A stretch of DNA of 9,643 nucleotides from the NCBI GenBank assembly GCA_003453555.1, contig DMLA01000179.1, positions 23,322-32,964 of the forward strand. The letters run 5' to 3'. Below are positions 1 through 5,707 of the stretch, in pieces. The notes below the pieces were generated by a model. The model was given only the letters and a program-made list of their open reading frames with translations. It was not told where the DNA came from and searched no databases. The position numbers were made by a program, and so were the translations under genes. Within the stretch, counting starts at the first letter, position 1. The number at the start of each line of letters is the position of its first letter. Source of the DNA: Chloroflexota bacterium (GTDB lineage Bacteria > Chloroflexota > Anaerolineae > UBA7937).

Positions 1-112
1 CTTGAACTGCCACATCATGAACGGGAGGATAGGCTGTTGTGACTTCGTACGTTGAGGCCATTTCCAGGAAGATCTTTGCCTGGAAAAGTATAGATGAACC
101 CATGAAAGGAGA
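1..112. other. Upstream non-coding stretch with a hairpin
   Basis: No gene can be supported here. Frame 1 is open from the window edge to a TGA at 40-42 and could be the last 13 codons of a gene lying to the left, but this is too short to judge. An 8-bp perfect stem (TTTCCAGG at 61-68 with CCTGGAAA at 79-86) encloses a 10-base loop that contains AAGATCTT. No T-run follows, so it is not a standard intrinsic terminator. It lies just ahead of the glycosyltransferase and could belong to its leader or to the end of an upstream transcript. Confidence 0.4.
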
Positions 113-127
113 TTGGAAAAGGTCATC

Positions 128-946
128 ATGAAAAAAAGACGGCCTGGGTCCTCTGTCGAAGCAAAGGAAGGGAAGAGACACCTTATCTCCGCTATTGTGG
201 CTTGCTACAACGAGGAGATGAGGGTGGCTGAGACCATCGAGGCCCTTCTTGGATGTCCAAGCGTTGACGAGATCATCGCTATTAACGACGGCTCAACCGA
301 TAACACCCTTGCAATTCTGAAACGGTTTGAGGGCAAGATTAGGATCATCGACTTGGAGAAAAACGAGGGCAAAGGCTTCGCCATGGCCGAGGGGGTCAGA
401 AAGGCCCAAGGCGATATCGTTCTCTTCCTGGATGCCCACCTCTTGAACCTCCAGGACAACCATATCAGGAAGTTGGTCGAGCCCCTTATAGAGGGCAAGG
501 CTGATGTTACTTTGGGGATTTCGCTCCCCAAGGCGGTCAGCCCCCTCTGGCCCTGGACGGGCCAGAGAGCCTATCTCAGAGAATCTCTCCTCCCCCATCT
601 GGAGGTGATGGAAAGGACGAGGTTTGGGGTGGAGACCTATCTTAACGAGGCCTTCGAAGGGAAAAGGGTTGTCTTAGTTAGGCTGGAGGGGTTGATCCAT
701 CTGCCCAAGCATCAGAAGATGCCTCTCTCGGAGGTCTTCGATTCCTACCTCATCGAGGCAGTGGAGATCGCCCAGACTCTGGCGGAGATGAAAGGGGTGG
801 AGGTCAGAAACATCCGAGAGGCTCTCAGCCCTGAGAGGATAAGGTCTATTAAGAGTCTCACTGAGAAGGTGGGAGAGCGGAAGGTCAAGGAGATCATAAG
901 TTATATCAAAGAGTATATCATCCCCTATTTGGAGGGGAAGTTCTGA
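128..946 (+). CDS. Family 2 glycosyltransferase (GT-A fold)
   Basis: This 272-residue cytoplasmic protein is probably a nucleotide-sugar-dependent glycosyltransferase. The N-terminal half has the GT2 pattern: a first strand with VACYNEE near residues 23-30, the nucleotide-binding INDGSTD around D54, and the K/G-rich NEGKGFAMAEG near 79-89. The metal-binding position reads LDAH (D102-A103-H104) where most relatives have DAD/DXD. No membrane segment is visible, and the C-terminal part (about 180-272) is helical and unassigned. The acceptor is unknown. I prefer ATG 128 because AAGG at 119-122 lies 5 bases upstream. A longer reading from TTG 113 would place AAGGAG only 1 base from the start. The gene stands alone on this strand and is not part of the inositol operon. 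Family assignment is firm; substrate is not. Confidence 0.85.
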   Translation: MKKRRPGSSVEAKEGKRHLISAIVACYNEEMRVAETIEALLGCPSVDEIIAINDGSTDNTLAILKRFEGKIRIIDLEKNEGKGFAMAEGVRKAQGDIVLFLDAHLLNLQDNHIRKLVEPLIEGKADVTLGISLPKAVSPLWPWTGQRAYLRESLLPHLEVMERTRFGVETYLNEAFEGKRVVLVRLEGLIHLPKHQKMPLSEVFDSYLIEAVEIAQTLAEMKGVEVRNIREALSPERIRSIKSLTEKVGERKVKEIISYIKEYIIPYLEGKF

Positions 947-987
947 GGCGAACAAATAGCAGATGATGCGTAGCGAACCGTTTTTCT

Positions 988-1017
988 GTGGTGTCAGGAT
1001 CTAGATCCTGACACCAC
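988..1017. repeat. Perfect 30-bp palindrome
   Basis: Two 15-base arms (GTGGTGTCAGGATCT at 988-1002 and its exact reverse complement at 1003-1017) meet with no spacer. As RNA it could form a stem of about 13 bp with a 4-base loop. Neither strand has a T-run directly after the stem: five Ts lie at 981-985 but are on the wrong side for a + strand terminator, and they read as As for the - strand. It sits between the 3' ends of two converging genes. It may act as a bidirectional factor-dependent or T-less terminator, a dispersed intergenic repeat, or a protein-binding site. Confidence 0.85.
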
Positions 1018-1020
1018 TTA

Positions 1021-1098
1021 AGGTCGGTTTTCCCTGGCCTGATGATGCCAGGACAGGCCATGCCTGACCTAAAGGGTAGGTTTGGAAACCGGCCCTAC
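1021..1098. repeat. Cluster of short inverted repeats
   Basis: Right of the palindrome are further self-complementary segments. CCTGGC and GCCAGG flank GATGAT-containing sequence at about 1033-1052. CAGGC-CAT-GCCTG lies at about 1054-1066. AGGTC (1021-1025) pairs with GACCT (1066-1070). GTAGG (1076-1080) pairs with CCTAC (1094-1098) around an inner GGTTT/AAACC. Several of these are mutually exclusive. The last one overlaps the stop codon of the small - strand gene and could help end its transcript. Together with the 30-bp palindrome this makes most of the 947-1094 gap foldable. Confidence 0.5.
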
Positions 1099-1298
1099 TT
1101 GACGCAAAAGGCACACGTATCAACGTTCTTTTTCCCTGTTCCCTTGGCATAATTCAATGCTTCTTCAAGACTACCAAAGGTTCCCGACCAATAGCCATTA
1201 ATAGTTTCGTCCCTTCTGCGATATGTATATTTCCCGCAATTGGTATCATGTACCATAGCCTTATTAGTTGGATGATTTACATACACCACATGACTCAT
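1095..1298 (-). CDS. Small His/Cys protein, possible zinc-binding
   Basis: This is a 67-residue protein of unknown function. The ends carry candidate metal ligands: H17-x3-C21 near the N-terminus and C62-x2-C65 just before the C-terminus, which could together bind one zinc ion. Between them lie an aromatic NGYWSGTFGS segment and a helix with SLEEALNYAKGTGK. I associate this general layout with small uncharacterised proteins but cannot name a family. The start is well supported: ATG at 1298 is preceded by GGGAGG with 6 bases of spacing, inside a tandem repeat of GGGAGGTA. The gene is visibly richer in A+T than its neighbours, suggesting recent acquisition. No signal peptide or membrane segment is seen. 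It is separated from the upstream operon end by about 70 bases containing hairpins, so it may be read independently. Confidence 0.7.
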   Translation of the reverse strand: MSHVVYVNHPTNKAMVHDTNCGKYTYRRRDETINGYWSGTFGSLEEALNYAKGTGKKNVDTCAFCVK

Positions 1299-1314
1299 GC
1301 CTTACCTCCCTACC
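1299..1314 (-). promoter_or_regulatory. Tandem Shine-Dalgarno sequence
   Basis: Read on the - strand, the 8-base unit GGGAGGTA occurs in tandem directly upstream of the small His/Cys gene; the second copy reads GGGAGGTA and continues AGGC to the ATG. The proximal GGAGG is ideally spaced for ribosome binding. The distal copy is an extra purine-rich site at about twice the usual distance. Confidence 0.6.
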
Positions 1315-1353
1315 TCCCATAGATACCCGACCACATCAGTGTCTAGGTGGTCA

Positions 1354-1381
1354 GAAGCGGGACACTATCTAATCCCGCTTC
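1354..1381 (-). terminator. Hairpin over the operon's last stop codon
   Basis: A 9-bp perfect inverted repeat (GAAGCGGGA at 1354-1362 with TCCCGCTTC at 1373-1381) spans the last codons of the phosphatidyltransferase gene, with the TAG stop falling in the loop region. A second, weaker stem (GACCAC 1329-1334 with GTGGTC 1347-1352) follows. Neither is followed by a T-run, so I call these terminator-like, or 3'-end-stabilising, with limited confidence. Confidence 0.4.
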
Positions 1382-1953
1382 CTTGTTTGCTGCCGCACGT
1401 GCCAGAGGCGTTGCGCGGCGGTGAGGTTGGTGAAGAGGGCCAGGACTCCCAGAGCCCAGGGCATCAGTTGCAGGAAAAGCCCAAAGAGCAGGGTAATGAT
1501 GCGCTCGGCGCGGGTGAAGAGCCCCACCTTGCATTCGATACCCACCCCCTCGGCTCGGGCCCGGGTGTAAGAGACCATGAGGGAGCCAGCGATGGTGAGG
1601 TAGATGAGGATGATCTCTAATTTTGCTCCTCGCTCGATGTACCAGTAAAGAAGGCCTAAATATAGGGCGATCTCCGCCCATCGGTCTAGGGTGGAATCGA
1701 GGAAGGCTCCGTAGGGGGTGTCTCTACCACCGAGTCGGGCCAGGGCTCCGTCAAGGGCATCGAAGAGAGTGGCAGGGATGATGACCACCCCTGCGATCCG
1801 CTGGTGGCCGAAGGCCAAGAGCCCAGCGGCACAGAGAGTGATAAGCAACCCGACCCTGGTCAAAAGGTCAGGGGAGACCCCCAGCCTGTGGAGAGGACGG
1901 GCCAGAGCCATGAAAATCTTCTCCGTGCCTTCCCGCAAGGGGTTGCTTATCAT
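1369..1953 (-). CDS. pgsA: CDP-alcohol phosphatidyltransferase, probable phosphatidylinositol phosphate synthase
   Basis: This 194-residue integral membrane enzyme transfers a phosphatidyl group from a CDP-lipid to an alcohol. The complete family signature is present: D65-x2-D68-G69-x2-A72-R73-x8-G82-x3-D86-x3-D90. These residues bind the metal ions and the CDP moiety and include the proposed catalytic base. Hydrophobic segments lie near residues 35-62, 92-112, 115-130 and in the last third, as expected for the six-helix fold. In the family as a whole the acceptor may be inositol phosphate, glycerol phosphate, serine or another alcohol. Being the last gene of an operon that begins with inositol-3-phosphate synthase and includes a PimA-like gene favours inositol-1-phosphate, giving phosphatidylinositol phosphate. 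The start overlaps the preceding stop as ATGA (4 bases), indicating translational coupling. The acceptor is inferred; the enzyme class is seen. Confidence 0.88.
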   Translation of the reverse strand: MISNPLREGTEKIFMALARPLHRLGVSPDLLTRVGLLITLCAAGLLAFGHQRIAGVVIIPATLFDALDGALARLGGRDTPYGAFLDSTLDRWAEIALYLGLLYWYIERGAKLEIILIYLTIAGSLMVSYTRARAEGVGIECKVGLFTRAERIITLLFGLFLQLMPWALGVLALFTNLTAAQRLWHVRQQTRKRD

Positions 1954-3080
1954 ACTATGTTTCCCTTCCTGGCTAGGAGTTCTCGATAGTAATCTAGGAG
2001 TTGTTGAGTCACCTTGACCCAGGAGTAGCCCTCCGCCCGGGCTCGGCCCCTTTCACCCATCTTACGCCTCAGTTGCGGCTCTTTGAGAAGGCGAATGATC
2101 GCCTGGGCCAGGGCTATCTCGTTCTCTGGCTCAACTAGGAGGCCCTCCACTTCGTTTGTGAGCACCGTGCGGTAGCCAGCGATATCGGAGGCGACGATGG
2201 CCACCCCGGAAGCCATAGCCTCCAAAAGAACCATGCCGAAAGATTCGAAGCCCGTGGAGGGGGCACAGAAAAGGTCACAACTCCTATAGTAGCGGGGCAG
2301 TTCCTCATCGGGGACATACCCTACGAAACGGACGCCCCTAAGCCGCTTTCTTCGCACAAAATGGACGTAGGGGGCTTTGTCCTCTTTATCGTAGGCTCCC
2401 ACCACTAGGAGTCGGGCTCCCGGAAACTCCTCTTTCACGTAGGGAAAGGCGCGTAGGAGATACTTAAACCCCTTCCTCTTCTCCAGGCGCCCCACGAAAA
2501 GGATATTTGGCCCCCCAGCGGCGTATTTGGAGAAGGGCTCTACTTGGGCCCCAAACCGCTCCAGGTCTATGCCGTTGGGGATGACCACATATTCGCCAGG
2601 GAAATATCTGCTTATATAATCGCGCACCGCTTCGGAGACCACTATCTTGCCGTCCAGTTTAGCGAAGATGGGCTTAAATATCCGCTTGCCGTATTGGTAG
2701 CCGGCAGAAGAGTCGCGATAGGCGTGGAAGGTGCCTACATTCACGCTTTTCGAATGACGGAGGACTATTAAAGGCAGGGCTGGAGCCGGGGGCTCATGGA
2801 TGTGGACGATATCGAACCGTTCTTGTTGAAGGATCTTCTTCACTCGACGATAGACGCGAGGCGAGAGGGTGATGCGCGCCTTCGAGCCGCTGAAGGGGAC
2901 GGAGATCACGTTGCCGCTCATACTGATGACATGCTCCTCAAGCGCTTCCTCCCCGGAGCAGGGGGCCATGATCTTCACCTCATGACCCAGCCTTCGGAGG
3001 TGCTTGTCCAGGTAGAAGATATGCTTGTTCACCCCACCGGGGACAGTGTAATCATAGGGAGAGACTAAGGCTATCTTCAT
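1950..3080 (-). CDS. pimA: GT4 glycosyltransferase, PimA-like
   Basis: This 376-residue GT-B glycosyltransferase resembles PimA, the GDP-mannose:phosphatidylinositol mannosyltransferase that works on the cytoplasmic face of the membrane. The N-terminal domain opens with SPYDYTVPGGVNKH, whose PGGV loop is typical of PimA-type GT4 enzymes, and has GTFHAY at 116-121. The C-terminal domain has the donor site: VGRLEKRKG (196-204) and the E-x7-E motif ESFGMVLLE (E279, E287). A reading from GTG 3086 is possible. I chose ATG 3080 because AAGG lies 5 bases upstream and its ATG overlaps the preceding TGA as ATGA, the same junction found at the other end of this gene. Operon context supports an inositol phospholipid acceptor. 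The exact sugar and lipid are inferred, and related GT4 enzymes have other acceptors. Confidence 0.82.
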   Translation of the reverse strand: MKIALVSPYDYTVPGGVNKHIFYLDKHLRRLGHEVKIMAPCSGEEALEEHVISMSGNVISVPFSGSKARITLSPRVYRRVKKILQQERFDIVHIHEPPAPALPLIVLRHSKSVNVGTFHAYRDSSAGYQYGKRIFKPIFAKLDGKIVVSEAVRDYISRYFPGEYVVIPNGIDLERFGAQVEPFSKYAAGGPNILFVGRLEKRKGFKYLLRAFPYVKEEFPGARLLVVGAYDKEDKAPYVHFVRRKRLRGVRFVGYVPDEELPRYYRSCDLFCAPSTGFESFGMVLLEAMASGVAIVASDIAGYRTVLTNEVEGLLVEPENEIALAQAIIRLLKEPQLRRKMGERGRARAEGYSWVKVTQQLLDYYRELLARKGNIV

Positions 3081-3826
3081 CTCCACCTTTCCAGGAAGGA
3101 GTCAAAGGCCCGCCTGATATGCTTGCTGGGTAGGACCACCAGACTCTTCACCATCTGCTGGCCGGCTACCGGGACAAGTTGGCGATGCTCCTCCCAAGAT
3201 AAAAACTCGCCCTCTGCCCTCGTGGTTCGGGACTCAAGAGCCTGGCGGAAATCCTCGGCTGTCCGGCCAGGGAAGAAGGTATGGGCTTGGCCGATCATGG
3301 AGAGGAAGTGAGCGTCGCTGCCTCCCAATTCCGAGAGGTGAAACCTCTGCTCGTTGAGGGCCATCACCCGCTCATAACTGACTCGGCCCACGAGGTTGGG
3401 ATTCAGGATCTCCAAACCCTCAAGCCCTATCTCCTCTCGAGGGTCTCTCAATATCCGTTCAATGCTCCATCTCTGGAGGCTCAAGGTGAGCCAACTCATA
3501 GGATGGGGCACAATGCAGAACCCCCCTTGCTCATGGACCAACTCTATAGTTCGCGTTAAAGGCTGGAGCATCTGGACCGGTTCCTCCAAGTCGTAGACCA
3601 GAAGATGTCCCTCTAAGGTTGTGATCTCCATCCCCACCAGCGCCTGGAAGCGATAACCCCCTTTGGCTACTAGCTCCCTGGCTTCTAGGGAGCCGTCGAT
3701 GAGATCGTGATCGGTGATGGCGATCAGATCCAGATCGGTGTCGTTTTCCACATAGTCAAGGAGCTCGCGCACTGCGGGTAACCCGTCACCCGCGGCAGAG
3801 TGGATATGTAGGTCAGCCTTTCCCAT
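3077..3826 (-). CDS. PHP-domain metal-dependent phosphoesterase
   Basis: This 249-residue protein has the PHP fold, a metal-dependent phosphoesterase domain. The metal-ligand motifs are all present in order: HIH (H7, H9), TDHD (D39, H40), GMEIT (E67), H74, PHP (H108) and GSDAH (D171, H173). It resembles TrpH/YciV-type stand-alone PHP proteins rather than the polymerase-associated or histidinol-phosphatase forms. The last 60 residues are basic and may contact membrane or nucleic acid. The start overlaps the preceding stop as TGATG, with GAGGAG upstream. The substrate is not shown by the sequence. Its place between acyltransferases and the PimA-like gene suggests it removes a phosphate in the lipid pathway, possibly from phosphatidylinositol phosphate, a step for which no other phosphatase gene is present in the operon. 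A nucleotide or RNA substrate, as for characterised TrpH relatives, remains possible. Confidence 0.85.
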   Translation of the reverse strand: MGKADLHIHSAAGDGLPAVRELLDYVENDTDLDLIAITDHDLIDGSLEARELVAKGGYRFQALVGMEITTLEGHLLVYDLEEPVQMLQPLTRTIELVHEQGGFCIVPHPMSWLTLSLQRWSIERILRDPREEIGLEGLEILNPNLVGRVSYERVMALNEQRFHLSELGGSDAHFLSMIGQAHTFFPGRTAEDFRQALESRTTRAEGEFLSWEEHRQLVPVAGQQMVKSLVVLPSKHIRRAFDSFLERWR

Positions 3827-4716
3827 CAGACTCCTCTAGAGGGCCAGAGAGGATAAAAGATCAGCCATTGCTCAGGGTGCTGGCGGATCACCCTCTCTAG
3901 ACCGGCCACCACCTTCTCCATGTTGGCGCGCACATCGCGCTTGAAGTCGCCCGTATCCTCTAATTCCAGAGGAGGGTGGATCTCAATGGTGTAAGTGTTG
4001 TCCGGTTCCCTCCTGCCGAAGGCCAGAGCCAACTTGGCCCCCGTGCGCATAGCCAACTGGACGTGGCCATCGGGGAGGCGAGCCGGCGCGCCGAAGAAAT
4101 CGACCATGATACCACTCTCCGTAGTATCCCTATCCGCCGCTACCACCACTATCTCGTTGCGCTTTAGGGCCCGGAAGAGACCCAGAAGGGGCCCGTCGGC
4201 GGGGAGGAGGGTGATCCCTTTGTTCTCTCGCAGGCTGCAGATATATCGGAATAGGATCTCTGGCTTCAGATGTTCGGCGGGAGCGGTCACCGGGAAAGAT
4301 AGGAGAGGGATCGCATGCATCAAGCCGTCGGGGCTCCCGAAATGAGCGGTGGCCAAGACCAGCCCCTTGCCTTGGGCCAACGCCTCCTCGATATGTTCTA
4401 GCCCCTTGACGGTGAGGGAGGCTCTCATCTCTTCGCCGGAGAGGGTTCGTTGGTGGAAGAGTTCATAGTAGTTCTGGAGGGAATTATGGAAGAGTTGGCG
4501 GGCGGTCTCTTCGATGGTGGCCCTATCGGTCTCTTGACCCAAGACATGCCTCAGGTTCTCTTGCACTATCTGTCGGGCGCCGGAGTGAAAGCGGTAGATC
4601 AGATCCCCGATGAAGGAGAACAAGGGATACCCCCACCGCGGTGGTATATGGGGGACGATGGCTCCTGCGAGTCGGTAGAGTAGATAGACGAGAAACGTTT
4701 GGTTCACTTTACCCAC
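3826..4716 (-). CDS. LpxL/PatA-type lysophospholipid acyltransferase (second copy)
   Basis: This 296-residue membrane-associated acyltransferase belongs to the lipid A acyltransferase-like family (LpxL/HtrB), which includes mycobacterial PatA, the acyltransferase of PIM synthesis. The catalytic H-x4-D is H125-FGSP-D130. Other family landmarks are FRALKRNEI, AADRD, FFG followed by LP-G, and the MRTGAKLALAF block. The N-terminus is hydrophobic enough to associate with the membrane. It ends QWLIFYPLWPSR, matching the end of the neighbouring copy. The start is GTG at 4716, overlapping the upstream stop by 8 bases; an in-frame GTG three codons later is an alternative. Context suggests an acyl transfer onto the inositol glycolipid, by analogy with PatA, but the acyl donor and position are unknown. 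Confidence 0.85.
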   Translation of the reverse strand: MGKVNQTFLVYLLYRLAGAIVPHIPPRWGYPLFSFIGDLIYRFHSGARQIVQENLRHVLGQETDRATIEETARQLFHNSLQNYYELFHQRTLSGEEMRASLTVKGLEHIEEALAQGKGLVLATAHFGSPDGLMHAIPLLSFPVTAPAEHLKPEILFRYICSLRENKGITLLPADGPLLGLFRALKRNEIVVVAADRDTTESGIMVDFFGAPARLPDGHVQLAMRTGAKLALAFGRREPDNTYTIEIHPPLELEDTGDFKRDVRANMEKVVAGLERVIRQHPEQWLIFYPLWPSRGV

Positions 4717-5707
4717 ACCGCCTAGAAGGCCACATGCGACGGAACATGTACCATTGATCGGGGTACTTTTCGATGATCTGCTCCAGGGTCTCTACCACCA
4801 TCTGGGAGAGATGGCGTAGGTCTTCCCTTCTGTCGCCGCTGGCTCGGAAATCCAGTGGGGGAAGGAGTTCTCCCTGGAACCTGTCATCTGGGGTGCGCAC
4901 CAGATATCCGATGAGGAGGGGAGCACCGGTATGCAACGCTATGGCGGCCGGCCCCCGAGGCCAAAAGATATTCTGGCCGAAGAAGCGCACAGCCACCCCC
5001 TCGCTGGGGGAGAGAGGACGGTCCACTATGATCCCCGCTATCTGGTTGCGCTTCAAAGCGCGGAGCAGCGGCCTCACAAGGCGATCCACGAAGATGATGT
5101 GGATGCCCTGGGCTTCCCGCCAACCGTGGATCAGGCGGTTGAGCCAGAGGGGTTTCTGCTTCTCGGCCACCACGTACAACTCGTATCCTCGTCCCGCCAG
5201 AGCCAAGCCTGCCAGATCCCAACTGCCCAGATGGAGCCCTACCAGGAGGGCGCCTTTGCCCTTCTGCAGCGCGCCATCCAGATGCTCCCAACCGTTGAAC
5301 TGGACCCGCCTCTTGACCTCCTCCTGGCTGGTGCGGGGGAGGCGGAGGAAGTCGACCAACACCTTCATGTAGTTCCGAAAGGAGCGCTGCGCTGCCCCGC
5401 GCACCTCCAGATCTGTAGCCCCGGGGCCCAGGACGTGGCACATGTTGTCTATAGCGTTAGCCCTTCCCCGACGCCAGAGGAGGAATAGTAGGTCACCTAC
5501 CAGGGAGGCTATGCCATAAGCCACTTTCAAGGGCAGGCGTTGGGTCAAGAAGATGAGCCCCAGAAAGAGCCCATAGGTTACTAGATACGCCCCCTTCTCA
5601 ACGTAACGGTAAAGTCTCGTCAGGAAGGGGGGCTTTAGGGCCAGGGATATGGTGTTGCTCTTTCTATCCAGAGATGAACTCCTCCAGCTTCCTTCGCGCT
5701 TCGTCAT
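4709..5707 (-). CDS. LpxL/PatA-type lysophospholipid acyltransferase (first copy)
   Basis: This is a paralogue of the gene that follows it. From ATG 5707 it is 332 residues. The catalytic motif is H159-LGSW-D164. Later landmarks parallel the second copy: LLRALKRNQI, IVDRPLSPSEG, RFFG, WPRGPAAIALHTGAPLLIGY and QWYMF-MWPSR. A hydrophobic segment at about 40-78 may anchor it in the membrane. The ATG start has no visible ribosome-binding site and would overlap the inositol synthase gene by 44 bases. A CTG at 5671 lies 7 bases after GGAGGAG and would cut the overlap to 8 bases and the protein to 320 residues. I list the ATG form but regard the start as open. Role inferred from context: one of two acylations of the inositol lipid or its glycosylated form. 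Confidence 0.83.
   Translation of the reverse strand: MTKREGSWRSSSLDRKSNTISLALKPPFLTRLYRYVEKGAYLVTYGLFLGLIFLTQRLPLKVAYGIASLVGDLLFLLWRRGRANAIDNMCHVLGPGATDLEVRGAAQRSFRNYMKVLVDFLRLPRTSQEEVKRRVQFNGWEHLDGALQKGKGALLVGLHLGSWDLAGLALAGRGYELYVVAEKQKPLWLNRLIHGWREAQGIHIIFVDRLVRPLLRALKRNQIAGIIVDRPLSPSEGVAVRFFGQNIFWPRGPAAIALHTGAPLLIGYLVRTPDDRFQGELLPPLDFRASGDRREDLRHLSQMVVETLEQIIEKYPDQWYMFRRMWPSRRCG

Noticed and set aside
102..131. Nine-codon upstream ORF whose TGA overlaps the glycosyltransferase ATG as ATGA
   Set aside because: The junction is suggestive of a translated leader peptide, but there is no ribosome-binding site before its ATG and nine codons are too few to judge.
1343..1681. - strand ORF of 112 codons in another frame of the phosphatidyltransferase gene
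   Set aside because: The real frame has the full CDP-alcohol phosphatidyltransferase signature; this one is Pro/Arg/His-rich and motif-free.
4773..5372. Long + strand ORF of 199 codons opposite the first acyltransferase
   Set aside because: The translation is rich in Arg, Ser and Trp with no recognisable motif, and it lies fully antisense to a gene with a clear catalytic motif. It is a shadow.
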